From DASPOF01 sp035626155 (GTDB lineage: Bacteria; Desulfobacterota; Binatia; Binatales; Binataceae), in the NCBI GenBank assembly GCA_035626155.1, contig DASPOF010000073.1, forward strand, positions 1 through 33,471: a stretch of 33,471 nucleotides of DNA, written 5' to 3'. Positions 14,561-22,931 of this stretch are shown here, piece by piece. A program made the translations under genes and the position numbers. Each line of letters starts with the position of its first letter. Position 1 is the first letter of the stretch. Below the pieces are notes generated by a model. The model saw only the letters and a program-made list of their open reading frames with translations, had not been told where the DNA came from and did no database searches.

Positions 14561-15808
14561 GTGGAATGCTCAGTGATTCGTAACCTGTTCCTTTCGGCTT
14601 CGGCCTCCCTTCTGGCGTTCGGCTTGGGCGCGTGCTCATCGCAAAACCTGGCCGATCCCCCCGCAACCGCGCAGAACTCGATCGCGTCGGGCGGCGTGTC
14701 CGCGACCCGCCAGATCGACCAGACCGACAGCGCGCGGCTCGAGGCCCTGTGGCAGTCGCGCACGCACGACACGTCGGAGGGCGACTTCAGCCTGGGTCCC
14801 GGCGACGTGCTTCAGGTTTCGGTGCCCGCGATCGATGACCTCAAAGATCGCTCGGTTCGTGTCTCCGGCGACGATACCATCACGCTCCCCCTCATCGGCG
14901 TCATCAATGTCAAGGGAATGACCGAAGAGGAGGTGCGCACCGAACTCAAGAAGCGGCTGGACAAGTACATGTACGAGCCGCAGGTCGATGTCTTCGCCAA
15001 GCAGTACGAGAGCCGGCAGGTTGCGGTGGTAGGCATGGTGCAAAAGCCGGGTCTTTATACGCTCACCAGTGCGAGCGATACCGTGCTCGCGATGATCAGC
15101 CGGGCGGGCGGAGCGACAGAAACCGCCGCCCAGCGCATCCTCCTGATTCCCGCACTACCGGGTGAAGCGGGCCGCACGAGCGAGCTGTTGGGCGCCGCCG
15201 CCGCGGCAGGCTTCAACACTTCTCCAACCCGCGCGGGCACACTTGACGATCTGCCCGGCGCGACGGCTTCGGCCCCCTCGTCTCAGCCGCAACAGGCGAG
15301 CGATAGCATTGTGGCGCGCCGCTCGGAGGGGAGCATGCCGGCAAGTTTCGCTCCGTCTCACCCTATGCCCGCGACGGTGGGGAGAGCGGAGCCGATTGTG
15401 ATCGATCTGACCAGCACTGCGAGCCACACCCATCTCGACATCCCGGCTCGTCCCGGCGACGTGATCATCGTCCCCGCGGCCGGTGAAGTGATGGTCAAGG
15501 GCTGGGTCCAGAATGCCGGCGCCTTCAAGATCACTCCCGGCATGACAGTGCTCGGAGCGATCGCTGCGGCGGGCGGCGAGATGTTCAGCTCGACCGGAGA
15601 GGTGCTGCGCACCAGCGGCAACGGGGACAAGGTCGAGATGGCGTTCGATGTGTCAGCGATCCAAAAGGGGACGGCGGCCGACATCCCGGTCCAGGCCGGC
15701 GACATCGTGATCGTGAATCGCTCGGTCATCGGCGCGGTCCCGTATGCGGTCTACTTCCTGATGAACCACTTCGGCACGGGGATTTACCCGGCGCTGCCGA
15801 TGCTCTAG
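14561..15808 (+). CDS. Polysaccharide export outer-membrane lipoprotein (Wza family, Poly_export + 2 SLBB)
   Basis: 415 residues. The N-terminus is a lipoprotein signal with lipobox LGAC (Cys25). The Poly_export domain starts at FSLGPGDVLQVSVPA (about 76-130), followed by two SLBB domains: RQVAVVGMVQKPGLYTL (about 150) and EVMVKGWVQNAGAFKI (about 309). Between the SLBB domains is an unusual low-complexity insertion (about 205-280; Ala, Ser, Pro, Gln). It probably forms the outer-membrane/periplasmic channel through which the polysaccharide leaves the cell, working with the Wzc-type kinase encoded next. GTG 14561 is chosen for its AAAGGA ribosome site at 14547-14552; a GTG at 14573 would also keep the signal. 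The ribosome site is within a hairpin. Confidence 0.92.
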   Translation: MECSVIRNLFLSASASLLAFGLGACSSQNLADPPATAQNSIASGGVSATRQIDQTDSARLEALWQSRTHDTSEGDFSLGPGDVLQVSVPAIDDLKDRSVRVSGDDTITLPLIGVINVKGMTEEEVRTELKKRLDKYMYEPQVDVFAKQYESRQVAVVGMVQKPGLYTLTSASDTVLAMISRAGGATETAAQRILLIPALPGEAGRTSELLGAAAAAGFNTSPTRAGTLDDLPGATASAPSSQPQQASDSIVARRSEGSMPASFAPSHPMPATVGRAEPIVIDLTSTASHTHLDIPARPGDVIIVPAAGEVMVKGWVQNAGAFKITPGMTVLGAIAAAGGEMFSSTGEVLRTSGNGDKVEMAFDVSAIQKGTAADIPVQAGDIVIVNRSVIGAVPYAVYFLMNHFGTGIYPALPML

Positions 15809-15896
15809 CAGGATGTTCAGGAGAGCGAGATCATCGCAGTTCGACCGCCCTGCGGTCTCAACATCCTGCGTAAAGGATGGCTTCCTTCCTCTATCT

Positions 15897-15922
15897 TCTC
15901 TCCCGGTCTTTTCCGGGGGAGA
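15897..15922. repeat. 26-bp imperfect hairpin, copy 2 of an intergenic repeat
   Basis: TCTCTCCCGG, six pyrimidines and CCGGGGGAGA give the same 10+6+10 layout and the same GG bulge as the element at 3641-3666. Five of 26 bases differ, and two of these exchange a C-G for a G-C pair in the stem. It lies in the 216-base gap between the Wza- and Wzc-type genes, which also holds GACCGC/GCGGTC and CATCCT/AGGATG stems just upstream. Confidence 0.5.
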
Positions 15923-15934
15923 TAAGAGAGGGGG

Positions 15935-15963
15935 AGCAGGCTGTGATTTATCACCAGCCTGCT
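15935..15963 (+). promoter_or_regulatory. Long hairpin in the leader of the Wzc-type gene
   Basis: AGCAGGCTGTGA (15935-15946), TTTA, and TCACCAGCCTGCT (15951-15963) form a 12-bp stem with one bulged base. No T-tract follows, so it is not a standard terminator. It lies about 60 bases before GTG 16025 and could act as a processing or stability element between export genes. Confidence 0.4.
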
Positions 15964-16024
15964 GGAGCGCGGCGCAAAGCTTCGCCTTGCGATTGAATCA
16001 GTAACCGCCCCTGTAGAGGCAACC

Positions 16025-18352
16025 GTGAAAGAACCTGCACCATATTTCGTTCAACGCATATATCCCGAAGCGGTGGGGCAGCCCTATCCAGGGCCGGCTC
16101 CCCTGCTTACCGAGCAGGAGGGACCGGACCTGCGCGATTACCTCCGCGTCATCCGGCGCCATCTCAAGCTCATCGCGAGCATCGTCGCCGGTGCGCTCCT
16201 GCTGACCGGGTTGGTGGTGCTCACGATGACGCCGATTTACACGGCCAAGAGCACCATTCTGGTCGAGTCGCAGGCGCCGCGCGTGCTCGACATCCGCGAG
16301 CTGATGGGAGAAGTGCCCGGAGGTGACGAGAGCGACTACTTCAAGACCCAGGAGGAAATTCTCAAGAGCCGCAGCCTCGCCGCGCAGGTGATTCGCGACC
16401 TCGGGCTGGACAGCAATCCCATGTTCTCATCGCGCGCACAGAGCCCCGGGTTCATCGGCGAGCTCTGGGCGGCCGTGACCTCCTTTCTCTCGCAGCCCTT
16501 CGGCGGCGGGACCCCGCACAGGTCCCAGGATTCGCTCGGCGTTGACGGAGATTTGATCGACCTCTATCTGGGCCGGCTGACCATCAAGCAGCAGACCGGC
16601 ACACGCCTGTTCGCGGTCGCCTTCAGTATCGCGAACCCGGCGCTGTCGGCGGAAATCGCCAACGAGCACGTTCACAGCTACATCCGGCGCGGGATGGAGA
16701 TTCACGCGCAGGCCAGCGAGGATGCGCGCCAGTTCCTCGAGAAGAAACTCGTGGAACTCAAGGAGCGCGTGGAAAAGTCCGAGGCCGCTCTCAACAACTA
16801 CCGCCGCGACCGCGGCATCGTCGCCTTCACGCTCGACGACAAGGGCAACATCATCAACCAACGCCTCATCGAGCTGAACCAGGCCCTGACCAAGGCCGAG
16901 ACCGAACGCATCGATTTCGAGTCCCAGGATAACCTCATCCACAAGCGCAGCTACGACTCCCTGCCCGCGGTCATCAACAGCTCGCTCATTCAGAATCTCA
17001 AGGCGCAGCTCGATGTCCTCGAGGGCCAGTACGCGAGCATGGCGAGCCAGTTCAAGCCCGACTATCCGCCGCTCAAGGAACTCAAGGCCAAGGTCGATGA
17101 TAGCAGCGCGAGGCTGCGCACCGAGATTGCGCACGTGGTCGATGGTATCGAGTCCAACTACCAGAGCGCGGTCGCGCGCGAGGCCGGCCTGCACAAGCAG
17201 GTCGAACAGGAGAATTCCGCAGCGCTGGCTCTGAACGATGCGTCGCTGCAGGACGCGGTCCTGGCGCGCGAGGTCGATGCGAGCCGCCAGCTTTACAAGA
17301 GCGTGCTCGAGCGCATGAAGGAAATCGGCGTGGCCGGCGAGGTGCCAACCTCGAACGTGTCGGTAATCGACCGCGCAACCACACCGCGCGAGCCATCAAG
17401 CCCGCGCAAGCTCATCGACCTGGCGGCTGCCGCAGCGCTCTCCCTGTTCCTGGGCGTGGGCATCGCCTTCCTGCTCGATCACCTGGACGACGGGCTGCAC
17501 AACCCCGAAGAGGCCGAGCTTTATCTTGGTATCCCGAGCCTCGGATCGATCCCCGATTTTCTCACCCTCGATGACGAGCGGGCGATCGAGGAGGCGATTC
17601 CCGCCGACCTGGCACTACCGGTCGCCGAGGCAACGGGCGACCAGGCACCCAAGGAGATCGTCGTTGCGCGCAACCGCTTCTCGGTCGCCGGGGAATCGTA
17701 CCGCGCGGTCCGCACCGCGATTCTTCTCTCTCGCGCCGCGCAGCCGCCCAAGACCATCCTGATCGCCAGCGGCGCCAAGACCGAAGGCAAGACCGTCACT
17801 GCAGTGAACATCGCGATGGCGTTTGCGCAGATGGGCCGGCGCGTCCTTCTGATCGACGGCGATTTGCGCCGCGCGCGATGCCATGAGGTGCTCGGCGTGC
17901 ACAACCTGGTCGGACTCACCGAGGTGCTGGTGGGCCAGAAGGAGGCGGCCGATGTGATCAGGCCGATTCGCGGAGGCGGATTGTCCTTCCTGAGCGCCGG
18001 GTCGATACCCCCAAATCCAACCGAATTGCTCGCCTCGGAGAGGATGCGCGAGGTGCTCGAGCAGCTAACCGGCCAGTACGACAGCGTGCTCATCGATTCG
18101 CCGCCGGTGATGCCGGTCAGCGACTCGGTGATCCTGTCGAGGATCGTGGACGGGGTGGTGGTCGTGGTCGGGCCGCGCACTCCCAAGCAGCTCGTGCGTC
18201 ATGCCTGCGCACGGCTGGGCCAGGTTGGCGCAAAGATTCTTGGCGTCGTCCTCAACCAGGTGGATCTCAAGAGCCCCGACTATTATCACTATCACCGCTA
18301 TTACTCCTACGAAGACTACTACAAGCCGAACAGCTCGATGTCGCAGAGTTAG
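16025..18352 (+). CDS. Polysaccharide co-polymerase / tyrosine autokinase (Wzc family)
   Basis: 775 residues. A Wzz domain is flanked by two membrane helices (about 48-68 and 462-485), with long periplasmic coiled-coil segments between them (ARQFLEKKLVELKERVEKSEAAL and others). The cytoplasmic BY-kinase domain has Walker A SGAKTEGKT (about 581), Walker A' LLIDGDLRRAR (about 609) and Walker B VLIDSPPVMPVSD (about 688). The C-terminus carries a tyrosine cluster, YYHYHRYYSYEDYYKP, with eight Tyr in 16 residues, the usual autophosphorylation site. The protein controls chain length and gates export with the Wza-type partner. GTG 16025 is preceded by AGAGG at 16015-16019. No low-molecular-weight tyrosine phosphatase (Wzb) gene lies in the window, so dephosphorylation must come from elsewhere. 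Confidence 0.94.
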   Translation: MKEPAPYFVQRIYPEAVGQPYPGPAPLLTEQEGPDLRDYLRVIRRHLKLIASIVAGALLLTGLVVLTMTPIYTAKSTILVESQAPRVLDIRELMGEVPGGDESDYFKTQEEILKSRSLAAQVIRDLGLDSNPMFSSRAQSPGFIGELWAAVTSFLSQPFGGGTPHRSQDSLGVDGDLIDLYLGRLTIKQQTGTRLFAVAFSIANPALSAEIANEHVHSYIRRGMEIHAQASEDARQFLEKKLVELKERVEKSEAALNNYRRDRGIVAFTLDDKGNIINQRLIELNQALTKAETERIDFESQDNLIHKRSYDSLPAVINSSLIQNLKAQLDVLEGQYASMASQFKPDYPPLKELKAKVDDSSARLRTEIAHVVDGIESNYQSAVAREAGLHKQVEQENSAALALNDASLQDAVLAREVDASRQLYKSVLERMKEIGVAGEVPTSNVSVIDRATTPREPSSPRKLIDLAAAAALSLFLGVGIAFLLDHLDDGLHNPEEAELYLGIPSLGSIPDFLTLDDERAIEEAIPADLALPVAEATGDQAPKEIVVARNRFSVAGESYRAVRTAILLSRAAQPPKTILIASGAKTEGKTVTAVNIAMAFAQMGRRVLLIDGDLRRARCHEVLGVHNLVGLTEVLVGQKEAADVIRPIRGGGLSFLSAGSIPPNPTELLASERMREVLEQLTGQYDSVLIDSPPVMPVSDSVILSRIVDGVVVVVGPRTPKQLVRHACARLGQVGAKILGVVLNQVDLKSPDYYHYHRYYSYEDYYKPNSSMSQS

Positions 18353-18378
18353 CCGCGGCCCGTCTTTGAAACAGCCAA

Positions 18379-18409
18379 CCGGCGTCTGGTGAAGAATCTC
18401 AGACGCCGG
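18379..18409. terminator. Nine-bp inverted repeat between kinase and ligase genes
   Basis: CCGGCGTCT (18379-18387) and AGACGCCGG (18401-18409) are perfectly complementary, with a 13-base loop. The following bases are C/T-mixed rather than a T-run, so this could be a partial terminator separating the export genes from the assembly operon that starts at 18445. Confidence 0.4.
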
Positions 18410-18444
18410 GCATCTTCCCCATAGATTCCGAGATCACAGCCGCA

Positions 18445-21375
18445 ATGGCGCCCGGCTCAACCGACCATCGACGACCGCTTCTTGCCGGCGCTGGCGGACT
18501 TTCCCGGCCGCGCCGCGGGTTCGTTGCGGTCGATGATGGCGGCTGGTTCGATCGCGCGGTGACCGCGGGAGTCCTCCTGCTGATCGCGGTCACGCCGTTC
18601 GCGATGGGCGCGGTTCATCCGTGGGCCTATATCGCGGTCGAGGTGACGGTGTTCGCGATGACGGTGGCGTGGATGGCGAAGATCGCGCTGCGGCCGCCTA
18701 TCGCGCATCAGCCCGCATTCGCCAGGCTCGCCTGGATCGCGATTCCGCTTGGCCTGTTCATCGGGTTCGTCGCGATTCAGATCATCCCCCTGCCGCCGGC
18801 TGTCGAGCGGGTCGTTTCGCCCGCTACATACAATCTTTACGTAAAGGCGCTGAGCGGCTGGCCGCAGAGCGCGCCGTTCGAGGCGATGCTCAATCTGCCC
18901 GAGGTGAAGCCGCCGGCCAACGCCGGCAGGGTGCTCCCGACCCCCTGGGAAGTGAGCGGCGGGGCGAAGGTGCCGGCGGTTAAGGACGCTCCAGCCAGCA
19001 ACGTTTCTGCCGAGCGAACCGAGGCGGCGCAGGGATGGACGATGCGATGGCGTCCGCTTTCGGTCTCGCCGTCGCAAACCGAAGAGCTGCTGCTGAAGCT
19101 CGTCGCCTATTGCGCATTGTTCGCTCTCGTCCTGCTATATCCCTTCGGTCCCTCGTTTCACGGCGATGCGGAGAAGCGGTTCTTCCGCTACGTGCTGGTG
19201 GCGGTGCTGGCCACCGGTCTGGCCGTCGCGTGCGTTGGCATCCTGGAGCGGGTCTTCTGGAACGGCAAGGTTCTCTGGATGTTCGTGCCCTATGACTGGG
19301 GCACTGCGCAGCCGGGATTGATCGAGCGGGCGCGCGGCCCGTTCGTCAATCCCGATCACTTCGGCGCCTATCTGAATCTGGTGCTCCCGATCGCGATCGC
19401 CGGCGTGATGTTTCCGACGTTTGTGGTGCGGCGCAACGCCGAGCCGTTTCGGGTCTTCTGCGCCGTCGTCGTCCTGATCGTAAGCGTCGCGCTGCTGCTG
19501 AGCCTCTCGCGCGCCGGGTGGATCGGAGCCCTGGTCGGATTTGCAACCGTCCTGTGGCTTGCCGGATTCATCCCGCTCGAACAACGGCCGGCGCTGCTCC
19601 GCTTTCCCCGCCGCATCGCCATCCCGATGTGCTTGGCGGCGATCGCGTTGGTCGTGGCGACCACGACTCTGTTCGTTTCGCCCGAAGCGCGCCATCAGGC
19701 GGACGCGCGCCTGAAGGAAACCATCAGCCAGCATCAGACGCTTCGCTTCCGGGTGGGCGTCTGGCGCGACTCGATGCCGATGGTGCGGGACTTCCCGCTG
19801 TTCGGCACCGGGCTTGGTTCCTTCGAGGACGTGTTCCCCCATTATCGAACGCCGCCCTGGAACGAGAATTACGCGCGCGAGGCGCACAACGACTACCTCG
19901 AGCTGCTGACCGGGGGCGGAATCATCGGCTCCGGCCTGCTGCTGTGGTTTTTCGCCGCAATCGGGACGCGGCTGTATCGGGGACTCAAGCAATTGCCTCC
20001 CGAGGTGCTGCCGGTTGCCGCGGCACTGCTCTCTGCGATGGCCGCGATGGCGTTTCAGGAGTTCTTCGATTTCAATCTTCAGATACCCGCCAATGCCGCC
20101 CTGTTCACCATCCTGATGGCGCTGGTGATGCGGCTGATCGCGGCCCAGCGGCTCGAAACTGCCAGCGCCGATGTGAAGCCGCGGCGCAAGTACGCGCTCG
20201 CGGTGTCGGCGGCGGCTGCAATCCTGTCGGTGGCCGCAGTCGCACAGGGAAAAATTCCCTACCCGTACGATCTCAAGCAGCCCTCAACGCCGGCTCAGGC
20301 GCGCTCCATGATCCTTGCGCACCCCGCATCCTCGCGCGCTCACTACTGGATGGTCGAGGCGCTCGACGGGCGGCTCACGCCCGCGATGCGCGCGCGCCAG
20401 ATGGAGACCGCGGTGTGGTTCGACGAGGACAATCCGTACATGATCGACCGGTACGCGCAGAGCCTCGTATGGGATGGCCGGCAGGCCGAGGCGATGGAGC
20501 AGGTGGCGCGCTCGGTGTACGTCTCGCCGGTGCTGTGGACTCACTATTACCTGCAATGGCGCCTGATTCCGTGGCTCTCCGGGCAGGAGCGTGCCGCAGT
20601 GGAGAGAGGGTTCCAGGATGCCGTCGCTTCCGATTTCATCAATGCGGTCTGGGGTTATGGCGCGTTCCTTTCCGCTCTTGATGACCACCGCCGCGAGGCG
20701 GACCTGTTCGCGCACGCCGCATCGTCGGATCGCGACGCATCCGCCAGGCAGGAACTGCTGATTGCCTCGGGACGCGCATACGCGCGCGCCGGTGACCTCG
20801 ACCGCGCCGAGAGCCGGTTGAAGGAGGCCGCGGCGCTCGATCCCACGAGCCCCGATGCGTACGCCGATCTCGCGACGATCGTCTATGCGCCGCGCCGGGA
20901 CTTCACCGCCGCCAGGGCCGTCGTCAATGAAGGGATCTCCAGGGGCGCCGACCCGTTTGCGCTCTATCTCGCGCTGGCCGGCGCCGCCGAGACGGCGGGC
21001 AACCAGGCGCAGCAGGAGTCGGCGCTGCTCGATGCGATCAATGCGCGGCCGTCGGATTACGACACCGTCGGGCGGCTCGCTTCTCTCTATGTGGCGGAAA
21101 AGCGCTTCGACCGCGCGGTGCTCTGGATGCACCGGGCGACTGATATCCGTCCGGACTCGGCGGAGGCGTTTTACCGCCTCGGGCTGGCCGAGGAAGCGGG
21201 CTATCAATACTTTGCCGCGGATCGCGATTTCAGCCGCGCGCTCGCGCTTGCCCCGCAAGACGCGGGAATCAAAGCGCATTACCAGGATTTTCAAAAACGA
21301 CTCGCATCGGGGGCCCTGCGCGATGCGGAATTGTCCTCGCCTCCGGGGCTTAACCCTGCCAGTACGGAGCCGTAG
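18445..21375 (+). CDS. O-antigen ligase/polymerase family membrane protein with C-terminal TPR domain
   Basis: 976 residues. About 12-13 hydrophobic helices span residues 38-600, with the Wzy_C/O-antigen-ligase core: LSLSRAGWIGAL (about 352), then a large periplasmic loop with RFRVGVWRDSMPMVRDFPLFGTG and HNDYLELLTGGGIIG (about 480). After the last helix (about 585-603), the remaining 370 residues are helical with TPR-like repeats (ALDPTSPDAYADLATI, AEAFYRLGLAEEAGYQYFAADRDFSRALAL). The membrane part polymerises repeat units or transfers a finished glycan to an acceptor; the TPR tail probably docks a partner or acceptor in the periplasm. ATG 18445 is used, with a weak ribosome site. Its stop overlaps the next start by one base. 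A second Wzy-like protein is encoded at 29899, so polymerase and ligase roles may be divided. Confidence 0.88.
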   Translation: MAPGSTDHRRPLLAGAGGLSRPRRGFVAVDDGGWFDRAVTAGVLLLIAVTPFAMGAVHPWAYIAVEVTVFAMTVAWMAKIALRPPIAHQPAFARLAWIAIPLGLFIGFVAIQIIPLPPAVERVVSPATYNLYVKALSGWPQSAPFEAMLNLPEVKPPANAGRVLPTPWEVSGGAKVPAVKDAPASNVSAERTEAAQGWTMRWRPLSVSPSQTEELLLKLVAYCALFALVLLYPFGPSFHGDAEKRFFRYVLVAVLATGLAVACVGILERVFWNGKVLWMFVPYDWGTAQPGLIERARGPFVNPDHFGAYLNLVLPIAIAGVMFPTFVVRRNAEPFRVFCAVVVLIVSVALLLSLSRAGWIGALVGFATVLWLAGFIPLEQRPALLRFPRRIAIPMCLAAIALVVATTTLFVSPEARHQADARLKETISQHQTLRFRVGVWRDSMPMVRDFPLFGTGLGSFEDVFPHYRTPPWNENYAREAHNDYLELLTGGGIIGSGLLLWFFAAIGTRLYRGLKQLPPEVLPVAAALLSAMAAMAFQEFFDFNLQIPANAALFTILMALVMRLIAAQRLETASADVKPRRKYALAVSAAAAILSVAAVAQGKIPYPYDLKQPSTPAQARSMILAHPASSRAHYWMVEALDGRLTPAMRARQMETAVWFDEDNPYMIDRYAQSLVWDGRQAEAMEQVARSVYVSPVLWTHYYLQWRLIPWLSGQERAAVERGFQDAVASDFINAVWGYGAFLSALDDHRREADLFAHAASSDRDASARQELLIASGRAYARAGDLDRAESRLKEAAALDPTSPDAYADLATIVYAPRRDFTAARAVVNEGISRGADPFALYLALAGAAETAGNQAQQESALLDAINARPSDYDTVGRLASLYVAEKRFDRAVLWMHRATDIRPDSAEAFYRLGLAEEAGYQYFAADRDFSRALALAPQDAGIKAHYQDFQKRLASGALRDAELSSPPGLNPASTEP

Positions 21376-22904
21376 TGCCAATCGAGGCAAATGCTCAGCC
21401 GAGCCGCTCGCTCACCGGGCGCCGTCTGCTTGGCAACGTGGCCTGGAATTTCGGCGGCGAGGTCGGCCGCGCGCTGACCGGGCTGATCGCGACCCCGATT
21501 CTCATCTACGCCCTGGGTGCTCAGCGATACGGGATGCTCGTCATCATCTGGGCGGCGATTGTCTCTTTCAGCCTGTTCGATCTCGGCATCTGCGTTGCCC
21601 TGACCAAGGTGGTGGCTGACCGGATCGGCCGCAAGCTCGAGGATGAGGTGCCGGAGCTGGTATGGACGGCGATGATGACCACGATTGCTCTGGGAGCCAT
21701 CGGCGGCATTGTCCTGTGGAAGGTTTCGCCGTGGCTGGCCGGCGGCGCGTTCAAAGTTCCGCCTAAGCTGCGGCGCGAAACGATCGACAGCCTGTTTCTG
21801 CTGGCGGTCGCGCTGCCGCTGTTCGTAAGCGTGCAGGAACTGCATGCGACGCTCGCCGCTTTCCAGCGCTTCGATATGATTGCGACGCTGCGCGGCGTCG
21901 GCGAGTGGCTCGCCTATCTGCCGATGCTCGTGGTGCTGCCGTTCTCGCGCAGCCTGGTGCCCCTGGTCGCGGTGATGATGGCGGGTCACGCCGCGCGATG
22001 GGTTGTGTACCTGGTGCTGAACCTGCGGGTCGTTCCCGGCCTGCGCGGCCGGCCCCGGTTTCGGTGGGCGGCGCTGCGCGAGCTGTTCAGTTTCGGCGGA
22101 TGGGTTGCGCTCAACCAGGTGGGCAGTTCCTTGATCGCGACCTGCGATCGGTTTTTCATCGGCGCGCTGGTTTCGGCCGAGGCGCTCGCGTTCTACGCCC
22201 CGGCGCTCAGCGTGGTGAGGAAGATCCGAATGGTCCCGAGCCTCGTGTCAGGTGTGATGATGCCGGCATTCTCCCAGGGTCTCGCCGAGGATCGCGAAAA
22301 GACCGAGCGCCTGTTCGAGCCGACCGAGAAATTCGTTTTGTTGGCGGTTTTCCCGATGTCGCTGGTCGTGGTCGCGTTCGCCAAGCCGCTGATGTCGCTG
22401 TGGCTCGGCGCCGCAATCGGTGCGCAAGGTGCGCCGATCCTGCGCTGGCTTGCGCTGGGCGCCTTCGTGTCCTGCCTGGCCGAGATGCCTGCATCGATGC
22501 TCCTGGCCGCGCATCGCCCGGACCTCAACGCGAAGTACCTAGCGGCTAGTTTACTGCCCAGCCTCGCGCTCCTGTGGTGGCTGACTTCCGCCTACGGCGC
22601 CGAGGGCGCTGCGATGGCGCGAAGCCTGGGACTGGGCGCAAGCGGCGTGTTCCTTTTGGCGGCTCTGTCGTGGGTAATCCCCACGATTTCGCCTGTCATC
22701 CGTCATTACGGATGGCTGATGGCGGCGGCGCTGGTTGCGCTCGCGCTCGCGGCGCTGCCGATGACCATAATCGCGAGCGCGGTTTACGTCGCCGGGGTGC
22801 TGCTGGCGTTTGCAGCGCACTGCTGGTTCCGCGTGTTTTCCATGGAGGAACGCAAGTTCGTGATCGGCGCTCTGAGGTTGGCTCCTTTCTCGGAGGCGGC
22901 GTGA
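21375..22904 (+). CDS. Oligosaccharide flippase (Wzx/MATE-like, polysaccharide biosynthesis protein)
   Basis: 509 residues and at least 12 hydrophobic helices. The N-terminal pattern LLGNVAWNFGGEVGRALTGLIATPILIYALGAQRYGML, with FDLGICVALTKVVADRIGR following, is typical of the Polysacc_synt/MOP flippase family. Such proteins move undecaprenyl-linked repeat units across the inner membrane. The start is GTG 21375 in a TAGTG overlap with the upstream stop codon, indicating translational coupling. It is essential to a Wzx/Wzy-type pathway, which the neighbouring polymerase, initiating transferase and Wzc-type co-polymerase also indicate. Confidence 0.9.
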   Translation: MPIEANAQPSRSLTGRRLLGNVAWNFGGEVGRALTGLIATPILIYALGAQRYGMLVIIWAAIVSFSLFDLGICVALTKVVADRIGRKLEDEVPELVWTAMMTTIALGAIGGIVLWKVSPWLAGGAFKVPPKLRRETIDSLFLLAVALPLFVSVQELHATLAAFQRFDMIATLRGVGEWLAYLPMLVVLPFSRSLVPLVAVMMAGHAARWVVYLVLNLRVVPGLRGRPRFRWAALRELFSFGGWVALNQVGSSLIATCDRFFIGALVSAEALAFYAPALSVVRKIRMVPSLVSGVMMPAFSQGLAEDREKTERLFEPTEKFVLLAVFPMSLVVVAFAKPLMSLWLGAAIGAQGAPILRWLALGAFVSCLAEMPASMLLAAHRPDLNAKYLAASLLPSLALLWWLTSAYGAEGAAMARSLGLGASGVFLLAALSWVIPTISPVIRHYGWLMAAALVALALAALPMTIIASAVYVAGVLLAFAAHCWFRVFSMEERKFVIGALRLAPFSEAA

Positions 22905-22931
22905 ACGGATGTCGCGCATCGATTGAGCGGC

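Noticed and set aside
15813..16004. 63-codon open frame between the Wza- and Wzc-type genes
   Set aside because: It covers a region packed with hairpins, lacks a ribosome site and has no protein-like features.
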